Made by a program: the position numbers and the translations under genes
The notes under the pieces: model-generated
The model's input: only the letters and a program-made list of their open reading frames with translations
Databases searched by the model: none
What the model was told of the DNA's origin: nothing
Part shown: positions 16,063-25,158 of the stretch, piece by piece
Position numbering within the stretch: the first letter of the stretch is position 1
Layout: every line of letters starts with the position of its first letter
Assembly: GCF_017831975.1 (NCBI RefSeq)
Contig: NZ_JAFDSS010000001.1
Coordinates: 3,831,571-3,895,570 of the forward strand
Direction of reading: 5' to 3'
Origin: Microbacterium terrae
GTDB taxonomy: Bacteria > Actinomycetota > Actinomycetes > Actinomycetales > Microbacteriaceae
Length of the DNA: 64,000 nucleotides

Positions 16063-17508
16063 ATGAGCGAGACCTTGTCTGCCGAACCCACCGCGAATCG
16101 TCGCGGCGAGGTTGTCATCGAACCGCGGGAGCCGGGAACGGCGACCATCCTCATCAAGGGCGTGCGGTCACGCCGCTATCTGACGTGGTTCACGATCCTC
16201 ACCATCGCGACAACCGCGATCTGGGGAGGCATGTCGATCCTGCTCGCCAACCACGTCCAGATGCTTGAGTTCGGCAACTGGTTCACCGGGAACGACGCGA
16301 ACCTGAATTTGCAGGAGCTCACCGCTCTCAAGCAGCAGATCGACGACGGAACGGCAACAGCCACGGCTGAGCAGGTGCGCCAGCTCGCGATCCTCGCCCA
16401 GTTCGACGCCGCCCGCGCGCAGTCGCTGTCCATCATCGCGTCGGTCGGCGTCGTGCTGACGATGCTCGTTCAGCCGCTGGTGGGCGTCGCATCCGACCGC
16501 ACCCGCTCGCGCTGGGGACGCCGCACCCCCTGGATCCTGTTCGGCACCGTCGTTGGCGCCGTGCTCCTGGTCGGTCTCCGGTTCGCTCCCACCGTCGCGA
16601 TGCTCGCCGTGATTTGGATGCTCGCGCAGGCCGTCATCAACGCGGGCCTCGGCCCCCTCAACGCCACCGTCGCAGACCGCATGCCCGAGAACCGACGTGG
16701 AACCGCGTCCGCCCTCGGCGGGTTCGGCAACTTCTTCGGCGGTGTGCTCGGCGGCGTGTCCGCCGGCGCCCTCTTCGCCTTCCTCGGCCTGGACATGTAC
16801 TTCGTCTTCGCCGCGTTCCTTGCCTTCGCCGGCGTCATGTTCGTGCTGTTCGCCCGCGAGGACTCCTCGAGGGCGCTAGAAGTGCCCAAGTTCGACTGGA
16901 ACACGTTCTTCGTCGGATTCACCATCGCCCTGCGCTCCCGCAACTTCCGCTGGGTGTGGGTCGCACGCATCCTGCTCACCTTCGGCTACGCCGTGTCCAC
17001 CGCGCTCTCCCTGTACATGCTTCAGAGCTACATCCGCCCGGCCCTGGGCGTCGTGGAGGCGACTCAGACCTCGGCGATGCTTGCCCTTGCCGGCGTGCCG
17101 TTCCTCATCGTCGCAGTACTCATCGCAGGGAAGCTGTCGGACAAGCTCCAGAAGCGGCGCTCGTTCGTCATCTTCTCGTCCTTCCTGATGGCGCTGTCCA
17201 TGCTCATCCCCATCATCTCGCCGACGCTGCCCGGACTGTTCCTTCAGGCCATCGTCGGCGGCATCGCCTTCGGCACGTACCTTCCCGTCGACCAGGCGCT
17301 GTTCATCGACGTCCTCCCTGACGAGAAGGCTGCAGGTCGAGACCTCGGTGTGGCCGCACTCGGCAGCAACCTCGGTCAGGCGCTCGGCCCTATCCTCGCC
17401 GGCACCGTCGTCGCCGTGACCGGCAGCTACCTGGGCGTCTGGGTCGCCGCGTTCGTCCTGGTGATCCTTGCCGCGGTCGTCATCTTCCCGCTGAAGGGTG
17501 TCAAATGA
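16063..17508 (+). CDS. MFS transporter, glycoside-pentoside-hexuronide (GPH/SLC45-like) type
   Basis: A 481-residue secondary transporter with about 12 membrane segments. The signature GVASDRTRSRWGRRTPWI between helices 2 and 3 is characteristic of GPH/sucrose-type symporters, which usually carry glycosides with H+ or Na+. An unusual soluble insert of about 40 residues (NLNLQELTALKQQIDDGTAT) lies between helices 1 and 2. The ATG at 16063 is preferred because an earlier in-frame start would overlap the operator repeats; its ribosome site (GGGACGA) is weak. Its stop overlaps the start of the hydrolase-like gene (ATGA), so the two are co-translated and probably act on the same compound. Confidence 0.88.
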   Translation: MSETLSAEPTANRRGEVVIEPREPGTATILIKGVRSRRYLTWFTILTIATTAIWGGMSILLANHVQMLEFGNWFTGNDANLNLQELTALKQQIDDGTATATAEQVRQLAILAQFDAARAQSLSIIASVGVVLTMLVQPLVGVASDRTRSRWGRRTPWILFGTVVGAVLLVGLRFAPTVAMLAVIWMLAQAVINAGLGPLNATVADRMPENRRGTASALGGFGNFFGGVLGGVSAGALFAFLGLDMYFVFAAFLAFAGVMFVLFAREDSSRALEVPKFDWNTFFVGFTIALRSRNFRWVWVARILLTFGYAVSTALSLYMLQSYIRPALGVVEATQTSAMLALAGVPFLIVAVLIAGKLSDKLQKRRSFVIFSSFLMALSMLIPIISPTLPGLFLQAIVGGIAFGTYLPVDQALFIDVLPDEKAAGRDLGVAALGSNLGQALGPILAGTVVAVTGSYLGVWVAAFVLVILAAVVIFPLKGVK

Positions 17509-19517
17509 GCACGCTGACCACACTCGAGCCGCTCGCGGAGCACCTCGACTTCGGAGCACCGTTCATCGACATCGACGAGTGGCGACAGCAGCCCATCGCG
17601 CATCGGTACGTGCACGGCGGGTTCTCCGACTCCGACATCCGCTTCTCCTTCTACCTCCCTACGGCGGAGCATTATGAAGGCAGGTTCTTCCAATACATCA
17701 CCCCAGTACCCGAGAGTGAGAACACCCTCCAGGCCCGCGAGGGTGAGGACGACACCATCTTGTTCGCTCTCGTCAGCGGCGCCTACCTCGTGGAGACCAA
17801 TGGTGGCGGCCCGGTAGCCGCAGACCCCTTCTCCGGCGTCGACCCGGCCATCGGCGCGTACCGCGCGAACGCCGCCGCCGCGACCTTCTCGCGCGTGGTG
17901 GCGGAGGAGATGTACGACCGCGGACGCCCGTTCGGGTACTCGTTCGGCGGCAGCGGCGGCGCGTACCGGACAGTCGGTGGCCTCGAGAACACCGTGGGCG
18001 TCTGGGACGGTGCGGTGCCATTCGTTCTCGGTTCCCCGATGGCGATCCCGAACTGCTTCACCCCGCGCCTGCACGCTATGCGAATCCTCGGTGACAAACT
18101 GGATGACGTCGTCGACGCCATGGACGCAGGTGGTTCAGGCGACCCCTACGCCACGCTCAGCGCCGAGCAGGAAGCGGCACTGCGCGAGGTCAGCGGTATG
18201 GGCTTCCCCCTTAGGTCCTGGTACGGCCACCGCACCATGGGCATGCACGCGCTCGCCGTCCTCTATCCCGGCGTCCGCGCGATGGATGCCTCCTACTTCG
18301 ACGACTTCTGGACCGTCCCGGGTTACCTCGGCGCAGATCCGACATCGTCCGTGCACGAGGACCGCGTTGTCCTTGCGACCACCATCGACATGCTGCTGAC
18401 CGTCGAGGATCTGGTCGCGGCAGGAGTCGATGTCTCGTCCATTCCGGGCGCGTCCACCGGGAACGCCGATGACGCGTGGCTCGGCCGGGATCAGGCGGCG
18501 ATCGTCGGGGCGAAGTTGGCCGTGGTGCCGACACGGGATCCGGGGTTCGCGGAGCTCGTCATCGGACCCGACGGCGCGACGCGGATCGTGCTCATGCAGG
18601 TGCTGGGAGATGTCGTGGTGTTCGGGCCAGCCGACCCCGGCCAGATCGCAGCCCTGTTCCCAGGTGCACCCGTCACCCTCGACAACAGCGGCTTCCTCGC
18701 GGTGCAGACCTACCATCGCCACCAGGTCCCCGGACCCGAGTACAGCGTCTGGGGCCAGTTCCGTGACGTGAACGGCGACCCCCTCTACCCGCAGCGACCG
18801 TTCCTCGTCGGGCCCCTCTTCACCGCGGGCGCTGCAGGAACGGTCCCGACCGGCAAGTTCGAAGGCCGTGTGATCCTCGTGGAGTCCCTGATGGACCGCG
18901 AGGCCTACCCATGGCAGGCCGACTGGTACCGGGCGCGCGTAGAGGAACACCTCGGTGCCGACCGCCTGGATGGCCGGTTCCGGCTCTGGCTCACCGACCG
19001 GGCACTGCACGCGGACACCGACGTGCGGGATCACCCGGATCAGTCCATCAGCTACGGCGGAATGCTCCACCAGGCGCTCCGCGATCTCGCCGCCTGGGTG
19101 GAGCAAGACATCGAGCCGCCCGCGAGCACCGCCTACCGACTCGACAGCGGTCAGATGCTCACTCCCGCCTCAGCGCGAGAGCGACGCGGCATCCAGCCGA
19201 CGCTGACGCTCTCGGCCAACGGGGAGTCTCGCGCTGAAGTCGAGGTCGGCGAGAATGTGCAGCTGGTCGCTGCGGCCGAGACGCCGGGACTCGGAGCGTT
19301 CGTCAGATTCGAGTGGGACCTCGATGGCGACCAGGTGTTCGACGTGGTCAGCGACGTTCTGCCGGACGCCACCGCAACCCAGACGCGTTCCGTGTCGTTC
19401 GATGCTCCGGGAACCTACTTCGTGACAGTCCGCGGGTTCGCGAAGCGCGACCCGCAGGATCCGCGACCGTTCGCACGGCTGTACAACCTCGCACGCGCGC
19501 GTATCGTCGTTCGGTGA
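17505..19517 (+). CDS. Putative alpha/beta-hydrolase with C-terminal PKD-like domain
   Basis: A 670-residue protein I cannot assign to a characterised enzyme. A nucleophile-elbow motif, GYSFG (Ser146) inside GYSFGGSGGAYR, and a late His (LTDRALHAD, near residue 505) fit an alpha/beta hydrolase. Overall length and layout recall tannase/feruloyl-esterase-like proteins. Residues ~565-670 form a PKD-like beta-sandwich (RFEWDLDGDQVFD, then GTYFVTVRGFA). PKD domains normally occur outside the cell, yet there is no signal peptide or membrane segment. Co-translation with the GPH transporter suggests it acts on an imported substrate, perhaps an ester-decorated glycoside. Confidence 0.5.
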   Translation: MSTLTTLEPLAEHLDFGAPFIDIDEWRQQPIAHRYVHGGFSDSDIRFSFYLPTAEHYEGRFFQYITPVPESENTLQAREGEDDTILFALVSGAYLVETNGGGPVAADPFSGVDPAIGAYRANAAAATFSRVVAEEMYDRGRPFGYSFGGSGGAYRTVGGLENTVGVWDGAVPFVLGSPMAIPNCFTPRLHAMRILGDKLDDVVDAMDAGGSGDPYATLSAEQEAALREVSGMGFPLRSWYGHRTMGMHALAVLYPGVRAMDASYFDDFWTVPGYLGADPTSSVHEDRVVLATTIDMLLTVEDLVAAGVDVSSIPGASTGNADDAWLGRDQAAIVGAKLAVVPTRDPGFAELVIGPDGATRIVLMQVLGDVVVFGPADPGQIAALFPGAPVTLDNSGFLAVQTYHRHQVPGPEYSVWGQFRDVNGDPLYPQRPFLVGPLFTAGAAGTVPTGKFEGRVILVESLMDREAYPWQADWYRARVEEHLGADRLDGRFRLWLTDRALHADTDVRDHPDQSISYGGMLHQALRDLAAWVEQDIEPPASTAYRLDSGQMLTPASARERRGIQPTLTLSANGESRAEVEVGENVQLVAAAETPGLGAFVRFEWDLDGDQVFDVVSDVLPDATATQTRSVSFDAPGTYFVTVRGFAKRDPQDPRPFARLYNLARARIVVR

Positions 19518-19540
19518 GCGTGTGACGAGGGCGGGCGGTC

Positions 19541-19720
19541 TCAGGAGTGGCGAAATCGTCGGCGCTCAGCCGACAGCTGAACGACTCGAACGATCTGCGA
19601 GGCGATGACGATCCCGGTCATCACGATGCCGGTGACGACGAGAGCGCCCGCTTCCGCTACACCCATCGCGGTCATGAAGACGCGGTCCGTGAACGTGAGG
19701 TTCGTCGTTCCGGCGCTCAT
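19541..19720 (-). CDS. Small membrane protein, 59 residues
   Basis: An unrecognised short protein: a polar N-terminus (MSAGTTNLTFTDRVF), one long hydrophobic segment (ALVVTGIVMTGIVIASQIV) and a basic tail (ERRRFRHS), so a single-pass membrane protein with the tail probably inside. The start at 19720 overlaps the stop of the preceding small gene by four bases (ATGA), strong support for both. A longer frame up to 19921 exists but its extension is a shadow of that neighbour. Confidence 0.6.
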   Translation of the reverse strand: MSAGTTNLTFTDRVFMTAMGVAEAGALVVTGIVMTGIVIASQIVRVVQLSAERRRFRHS

Positions 19721-19914
19721 GATGTGGCAACCGTTCCCTGTGGCGCGCGGGGAGCGAGGTCCCAGCTGCTCACGTACGCGGTCGCGACGGTGCCGACCTG
19801 AATCAGCGATCCGGCCACCAGCATGAGGAGGCTGTACGCGGGGTGTCCGACGCGGGGTCCGCTCGGCGGGGCCGCGGGTGTCTGTTCGGTCTGTCGAAGG
19901 TTGTGGTTTGTCAT
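19717..19914 (-). CDS. Small membrane protein, 65 residues
   Basis: An unrecognised 65-residue protein with a Pro-rich polar start (MTNHNLRQTEQTPAAPPSGP) and one hydrophobic segment (SLLMLVAGSLIQVGTVATAYV). GAGGG lies upstream of the ATG. It is translationally coupled to the 59-residue membrane protein after it, so the two probably form a complex or act together. No function can be given. Confidence 0.6.
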   Translation of the reverse strand: MTNHNLRQTEQTPAAPPSGPRVGHPAYSLLMLVAGSLIQVGTVATAYVSSWDLAPRAPQGTVATS

Positions 19915-20152
19915 GGTTCAACCCTCGTCAGGTGCCCTCGCTTGCACGTCGTGCGGGTGGACGAACCTCCGTCGTTCAAACGCAGTAGCCCTGCCTGTCA
20001 GGGCCGATCGGTTTCGCGTTCGTGCACGTTACGGTCTCGCGAATACTGCGGACGCAGTACACAGCTCGCTTCGCGCAGACGACGTATCCCCCCGCGCCGG
20101 AATGCAGAGTTGCTGTCAGACCCCACTTGGGTCGAGCAGAGGAGAAGAGCAG

Positions 20153-20254
20153 ATGAGCAAGCGGAAGAAGATCGCAGTTGGTGTGACGCTGGTGGGGATT
20201 CTCGCCACCGTCGGCACCGTACTCGGGGTGCGACGCGCGCGAGCAGCGGCGTGA
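20153..20254 (+). CDS. Very small single-span membrane protein, 33 residues
   Basis: A 33-codon gene: basic start MSKRKK, one hydrophobic helix (IAVGVTLVGILATVGTVLGV), basic end RRARAAA. AGAGGAG sits 8-14 bases before the ATG, the best reason to call it. It lies about 100 bases before the sensor kinase gene on the same strand, so it could be a kinase-associated membrane peptide. Confidence 0.5.
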   Translation: MSKRKKIAVGVTLVGILATVGTVLGVRRARAAA

Positions 20255-20353
20255 CCGGGCGAGCGGCACTGGACGAACGCTCCAGTGCCGCTTCGCGTGC
20301 GACTCGCTCCACTCGCCTTCCTAGCAGACGCGGCGATGGCGCATGATGGCGCA

Positions 20354-21535
20354 ATGACCTTGGAGACCTCATCCTCCGGCTGGACGTGGCCACGCCAGTC
20401 ATGGTTCCTTCGTGGTCCGCTGCTCTCCACCATCGCGATGGTCGCTGCTGTGGCCGCGCTCGCCACCGAGCTGACTGTCATGCTCATCGCCGCCGAGGAG
20501 TCATGGGGCTACCTCGGCATCGGACTGTCGGCCATCGGGCTCCTCGTGATCTTCCGAGCACGATGGGTCGGCCTATCGTTGACAACCGCCGGTGGGATCG
20601 CGAGCGCCCTCTTCGCCGACGAGTACATCGGTGTGTGGACGGTCACCGTCTTCGCAACCTTCATCTTCGCGCGCCAAGGTCGCCACGTTCTCCCCGCTGT
20701 CACCGTCTCCGCATCATCCCTGTACCTCGCGCTCGTCCTGCGTGAAGGCGGGGACTTCGACGCCGCGGGTGCACTCATCGCGGCGACATTCTGCGTCGCG
20801 GCCGGCGCCGCCGGCAGCGCAGTGCGGTTGCAGACCGAGTCATGGGATGCGGCTCGGCAACGGGCCGAGGACCTGGCGATGGCACAGGCCGCGCAACTCC
20901 AGCAGGCAGTCACCGATGAGCGCCTACGCATCGCACGCGACCTGCACGACGTCGTCGGGCACGAGCTCGCGGTCGTGAACGTGAATGTCGGCGTGGCCGA
21001 GATCTCGCTGCCCGAAAACAGCGACGCGTCGCGAGCCGCGCTGCGCTCTGCACGCGAAGGGCTTCAACGCACCCTTCAGGAGACGCAGCAGATCCTCGAT
21101 CTCCTTCGACGCACGAACGACGAGAACGAGCACCGCGTCGAACTGCCCCTCGCCGAGCACATTCCGTCAATGGTCGAGCGCCTTCGAATCGCCGGGAGTG
21201 TTGTGGAGACCGAGATCGTCAGCCCTCTGCCTTCGCTCGACGCCGAAGTGTCCGCCGCCGCATACCGAATCGTGCAGGAAGCGCTCACCAACGCCGGAAA
21301 GTACGGCACAGGCCCCGCACGGTTGACAGTGGTCGCCACAGACGGCTGGCTAGACATCGACGTCGTGAACGCCATCCGTCGCGATGACCCGAGCGTGAAC
21401 TCGGAACGCGACGGATACGGGCTTGTCGGCGTCCGAGAGCGAACACAGGCGGCCGGCGGTGAGCTCACCGTCTTCCAGACGGATGACACGTTCCGGCTGC
21501 ATGTCGAACTGCCCACGAAGGGAAGACCGCAGTGA
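20354..21535 (+). CDS. Two-component sensor histidine kinase, NarL/LiaS-like (HisKA_3)
   Basis: A 393-residue membrane kinase. Residues ~20-150 hold four to five hydrophobic segments with no sizable outside domain, so it probably senses something in or at the membrane. The dimerisation/phosphoacceptor box is DERLRIARDLHDVVGHELAV with His198 as the phosphorylated residue. The ATPase domain follows (RIVQEALTNAGKYG as N-box, DGYGLVGVRERTQAAGG as G-box). The start is uncertain: ATG codons at 20336 and 20354 are both open and neither has a clear ribosome site. The stop overlaps the regulator's GTG start, so the pair is one unit. Confidence 0.92.
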   Translation: MTLETSSSGWTWPRQSWFLRGPLLSTIAMVAAVAALATELTVMLIAAEESWGYLGIGLSAIGLLVIFRARWVGLSLTTAGGIASALFADEYIGVWTVTVFATFIFARQGRHVLPAVTVSASSLYLALVLREGGDFDAAGALIAATFCVAAGAAGSAVRLQTESWDAARQRAEDLAMAQAAQLQQAVTDERLRIARDLHDVVGHELAVVNVNVGVAEISLPENSDASRAALRSAREGLQRTLQETQQILDLLRRTNDENEHRVELPLAEHIPSMVERLRIAGSVVETEIVSPLPSLDAEVSAAAYRIVQEALTNAGKYGTGPARLTVVATDGWLDIDVVNAIRRDDPSVNSERDGYGLVGVRERTQAAGGELTVFQTDDTFRLHVELPTKGRPQ

Positions 21536-22197
21536 TCCGAGTACTCATCGTCGACGACCAGGAGATGATTCGCACTGGTCTGCGCACCATCATTTCCTCC
21601 AGCCCCGATCTGGAAGTCGTCGGCGACGTCGGCGACGGGTTCCTCGCCCTCGAGTACCTGGATGCGCACCCCGTCGACGTGGTGCTGCTGGATATCCGCA
21701 TGCCTGGAATCGACGGTGTGGAGACCACAGCCCGCATTCGGAAGACCCATGCGCCGGAGCGGGTGAAGATCATCATCCTCACCACCTTCGAGCAGGAGGA
21801 GAACGTTTATGCTGCGCTCAGTGCAGGAGCGAATGGGTTCTTGGGCAAGGGTGTCGGGCCAGTTGAACTGATAGACGGCATCATCGACGTCAGCGCTGGC
21901 GGCGGCACCCTCTCTACCGCGGCTGCCGCAGCGGCGATCAGCCGGCTGGCAGAGACTCCGGTGCAGCGAGTGGATGAACCACTGGCTCGACGGTTTGAGG
22001 CGCTTACGGCGCGCGAGCGCGATGTTGTCGTCGAGGTCACGAAGGGCCTGTCGAACGATGAGATCGCCGCAGCCATGTTCGTCTCCCCGTTCACGGTGAA
22101 GACCCATGTGAACCGGGCGATGGCGAAGGTGGAGGCACGAGACCGGGCGCAACTCGTCGCGTTCGCTTACCGTGCGGGGATCGCGCCCTCGTCGTAG
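21532..22197 (+). CDS. Response regulator, NarL/LuxR family
   Basis: A 221-residue DNA-binding regulator paired with the kinase just upstream (GTGA overlap). The receiver domain has the acid pair VDDQE at residues 8-9, the phosphoacceptor Asp54 in VVLLDIRMPG and the conserved TTFEQEE switch region. The LuxR helix-turn-helix is at residues ~155-210 (ALTARERDVVVEVTKGLSNDEIAAAMFV, then VKTHVNRAM). Its targets are unknown; a membrane-stress role is possible given the MMPL exporter and small membrane proteins nearby. Confidence 0.95.
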   Translation: MIRVLIVDDQEMIRTGLRTIISSSPDLEVVGDVGDGFLALEYLDAHPVDVVLLDIRMPGIDGVETTARIRKTHAPERVKIIILTTFEQEENVYAALSAGANGFLGKGVGPVELIDGIIDVSAGGGTLSTAAAAAAISRLAETPVQRVDEPLARRFEALTARERDVVVEVTKGLSNDEIAAAMFVSPFTVKTHVNRAMAKVEARDRAQLVAFAYRAGIAPSS

Positions 22198-22217
22198 CGC
22201 TGCAGTGGACGTGAGAA

Positions 22218-22243
22218 GGGGCCCGACGGCATCGTCGGGCCCC
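22218..22243. terminator. Bidirectional terminator between response regulator and DUF1269 gene
   Basis: Perfect 11-bp stem GGGGCCCGACG/CGTCGGGCCCC with a four-base loop (GCAT, 22229-22232). It is between two convergent genes. T-runs are weak on both sides, as often seen in high-GC actinobacteria. Confidence 0.75.
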
Positions 22244-22254
22244 GTCTGTGTCGG

Positions 22255-22761
22255 TCACCGAAAGAGGGGAGAGGTGACCGGGCTGAACGGCTCGGGGAGC
22301 CCATCGAACAGCGTCGCGACGTTCGCGTCGACCGCTTCGATGACGAACGCTCGGGCGTCGAGAGCTCGAAGCATCTCCGCAGCGGCAACGGTTGCCTCGG
22401 CCGCCATTTCGAAGATGACGACGGACTCGTTGGCAGCCAGGGAGTCGCCCAGGTCCTGCAGCTGGTCGTTCTTGAATCCCATGTCGCGCAACTTGGACGC
22501 CAGGGCGCCGACACCGCCGCCTGCGAGCATTCCGACGGGGCCTCCGATGAGGCCGATGACGGCTCCCAGCAGAGCGCCGCGTCCCGGGCCCCAGTCCTTC
22601 GTCTCGACATAGTGGGGCGTGCCATCTTGCCGGACGTGAATCACGGCGGTGTTGACGATGCTGCGGCCGTGCGCCGCGACCACGGCGGACGCGGCGCGGT
22701 GCGCTCCGTCGCTGGTACCGAAGGACGCCGCGAGGATCTTGCGGGTGGTGGGAGTGGTCAT
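22255..22761 (-). CDS. DUF1269-type protein with central glycine-rich hydrophobic hairpin
   Basis: A 168-residue protein of the DUF1269 kind. N- and C-terminal halves are small alpha/beta units (ILAASFGTSDGAHRAASAVV; SVVIFEMAAEATVAAAEML) that flank a glycine-rich hydrophobic segment (ALLGAVIGLIGGPVGMLAGG, residues ~68-90), likely inserted in or packed on the membrane. The start at 22761 is fixed by AAAGGAGG just upstream; an earlier in-frame ATG has no such site. The function of the family is unknown. Confidence 0.8.
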   Translation of the reverse strand: MTTPTTRKILAASFGTSDGAHRAASAVVAAHGRSIVNTAVIHVRQDGTPHYVETKDWGPGRGALLGAVIGLIGGPVGMLAGGGVGALASKLRDMGFKNDQLQDLGDSLAANESVVIFEMAAEATVAAAEMLRALDARAFVIEAVDANVATLFDGLPEPFSPVTSPLFR

Positions 22762-22899
22762 GGTCTTCAACCTCCTTTCGGGTCCGATGGATCTCATCGG
22801 CCCGTTTCATCAAGGCTCGGACTCGGAGCGCAGCTTCACGTCGTCTTCGTGGAGGACCTCACGTCGTCTGTTCGCAGTAGTCCGTGCGCGGCGAAGCAG

Positions 22900-22934
22900 A
22901 ACGGGGTGGCTGCATCCTCGGCAGCCACCCCGTT
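22900..22934 (-). terminator. Terminator of the MMPL transporter gene
   Basis: Perfect 14-bp stem AACGGGGTGGCTGC/GCAGCCACCCCGTT with a seven-base loop, starting 13 bases after the MMPL stop on the minus strand. It separates that gene from the DUF1269 gene. Confidence 0.8.
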
Positions 22935-22947
22935 CTTCCGGGGCAGG

Positions 22948-25158
22948 TCAGTTGACCCGCACCGGTTCGCGGAGGGGTTGGGCGTGGACGGCAGCAGGGG
23001 GGTTGCTGTCGAGCGAGTGGCCTTCCACGTCCACGTTGGGGAGGATGCGGTCGAGCCACGTCGGAATCCACCAGGCTGACTTGCCGAGCAGCGACAGGAC
23101 AGCCGGCATCAGCACCATCCGGACGATGAATGCGTCAGCTGCGACACCGACCATCAGCCCGAATGCGATGGACGCGCCGATGGCGAAGTGGCTCGTCGCG
23201 AATCCGCCGAACACGACGAGCATGATGGTCGCGGCCGCGACGAGCACGGGCCCGGAGCGTGCGAAGCCTTCGCGGATGGACGGCTTCGGGTCCATGCCCT
23301 TCCGGTGCATCTCTTGGATGCGCGAGACGAGGAACACCTGGTAGTCCATCGCCAGCCCGAAGAGCACTCCGACCAGCAGGAGCGGGAGCAGGCTCAGCAT
23401 GGGATCTCCTTGCGGAGCCGCGATGAGCGGGTCCAGCCAGCCCCACTGGAAGACGGCGACGGACGCCCCGAACGAGGCGCCGACGGACAGCAGGAATCCG
23501 GCTGTGGCGACGATGGGGATGAGCACGGAACGGAACAGCACGATGAGCAGAAGGATGGAGATGACGACGATGACGATGATGTACTTGATGAGCGCCTGCA
23601 TGAGCTGCTCGTCCTGGTCGATGCCGATGGCCGTCTCACCGGTCACCTCGAGGGTCACCCCTGGGATCCTCTCGGCGTCCCGGATCGTGTGCACGATGTC
23701 CTTCGTCTCCTGATCTATCGGTCCGCCGTCCGGGATGACGATGATCCGTGCGGCCGTGCCGTCGGAGCTGACCTCCGCCGGGATCACCTGCTGGACGCCG
23801 GCGATGTCGGCGAGGTCGCGTTCGATGCTGCCCGTACTCGACGCCACGTCGTCGCCTTCTGCCAGCACGATGAGCGGACTCTGCGCGCCTCCGAACTCGG
23901 CGAGGATGAGGTTGTAGGCCGCGCGCTCGGTGGACTCCGGGTCGGCGCCGCCTGGCACGTTGAACGCGGTCTTCATGCTCAGCATGGGCAGGGCGACGAC
24001 CACCAGGAGCAGCACGCCAGACAGGAGCGAGATCACGGGCTTGTTGACAACGAAGCTGCCCCACCCACGCATGATTCCACGCTTCTGCTTCTGCCCTTCG
24101 GCCCACAGCTCACCATGCTCGAGCGCGTGGCGCTGCTTCTTGGACAGCGCACGGACGCCGAGGAATCGCATGAGTGCAGGCAGCAGGGTGAGCGCGAGCA
24201 GCACGGCGACGAGCACAGCGAATGCGGCCGCGATACCCATCTCGGTCATGAAACTGAGGTTCGCGACGAGGAGCGCGACGAGCGCGACGATGACGGTGAG
24301 CCCTGCGAACACGACAGCGGTGCCGGCGGTGCCGGTCGCGCGAGCCACAGCATCGTCCACCGTCCTGCCTGCGCGGAGCTCGTTGCGGAAGCGGGACAGG
24401 ATGAACAACGAGTAGTCGATGCCGACTGCGAGACCCAGCATGGACGCCAGGATGATGGTGTTGTCACCGATGGGCGTGAGTGAGCCGTAGGCGAGGATGC
24501 CCATGAGCCCGACACCGACGCCGAATACCGCGATGAGAAGGTTGACGCCGGCCGCGATGAGGGCGCTGAAGGTCAGAGCGAGGACAACGAACGCGATGAG
24601 CACGCCCACGCCTTCACCGATCCCGGGGGCGGGGGCCCCGAGCGGAAGGAGGTTGCCGCCGAGCTCGACTCCCAGTGCCGGGGGTGCGTTCTCCTGCAGC
24701 TCGAGGGCCGCGTCGTAGAAATCCTTCCCCTCGTCCTCCGTCAGCTCACCATAGGTGAGCGTTGCAACGGCGAGAGCCAGGTCCTCGGACAGATACGGGC
24801 GGGTCGGATCGAGCGGGTCATTGACCGACTGAACACCGGGAAGATCATTCGCTTCGGATAGCACTTCGGCGATGGCCGACGCGGTCGCATCGGACGTCAC
24901 GTCGCCACTGTCGGGCTGGAAGACCAACTGGAGCGATGCCGTGTTGTCGTCAGCGGCCGGGAAGTGCTCCTCCATCCGCTCGAGCGCGAGGGACGCGGGC
25001 GAGTCGGGGATGGAGGTTTCGGCGGTGCTGTTGGAGTTCGCGTTGCTGCCAACGACGAAGACGCCGATGAGCGCGGCGAAGATCACCAGCCAGGCGACGA
25101 TCACCACCCACCGGAATCGAGCGCTGAAGCGCCCGACAGCGGACAAGAACTGGGACAT
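22948..25158 (-). CDS. MMPL/RND-superfamily membrane exporter
   Basis: A 736-residue transporter with 12 predicted membrane segments in two repeats of six, each repeat preceded by a large outside loop (residues ~37-180 and ~395-520). The first helix is WVVIVAWLVIFAALIGVFVV. Helix-4 motifs with the proton-relay residues are visible as GLAVGIDYSLFILSRFRNEL and GLAMDYQVFLVSRIQEMHR (Asp-Tyr pairs). Actinobacterial MMPL proteins export lipids, siderophores or drugs; no partner gene here fixes the cargo. The ribosome site is AAAGGA. No regulator is adjacent, but the NarL-type two-component system lies downstream. Confidence 0.9.
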   Translation of the reverse strand: MSQFLSAVGRFSARFRWVVIVAWLVIFAALIGVFVVGSNANSNSTAETSIPDSPASLALERMEEHFPAADDNTASLQLVFQPDSGDVTSDATASAIAEVLSEANDLPGVQSVNDPLDPTRPYLSEDLALAVATLTYGELTEDEGKDFYDAALELQENAPPALGVELGGNLLPLGAPAPGIGEGVGVLIAFVVLALTFSALIAAGVNLLIAVFGVGVGLMGILAYGSLTPIGDNTIILASMLGLAVGIDYSLFILSRFRNELRAGRTVDDAVARATGTAGTAVVFAGLTVIVALVALLVANLSFMTEMGIAAAFAVLVAVLLALTLLPALMRFLGVRALSKKQRHALEHGELWAEGQKQKRGIMRGWGSFVVNKPVISLLSGVLLLVVVALPMLSMKTAFNVPGGADPESTERAAYNLILAEFGGAQSPLIVLAEGDDVASSTGSIERDLADIAGVQQVIPAEVSSDGTAARIIVIPDGGPIDQETKDIVHTIRDAERIPGVTLEVTGETAIGIDQDEQLMQALIKYIIVIVVISILLLIVLFRSVLIPIVATAGFLLSVGASFGASVAVFQWGWLDPLIAAPQGDPMLSLLPLLLVGVLFGLAMDYQVFLVSRIQEMHRKGMDPKPSIREGFARSGPVLVAAATIMLVVFGGFATSHFAIGASIAFGLMVGVAADAFIVRMVLMPAVLSLLGKSAWWIPTWLDRILPNVDVEGHSLDSNPPAAVHAQPLREPVRVN

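Noticed and set aside
22900..22934. Hairpin considered as a small RNA gene
   Set aside because: It starts 13 bases after the MMPL stop and fits a plain terminator; no promoter for a separate RNA was seen.
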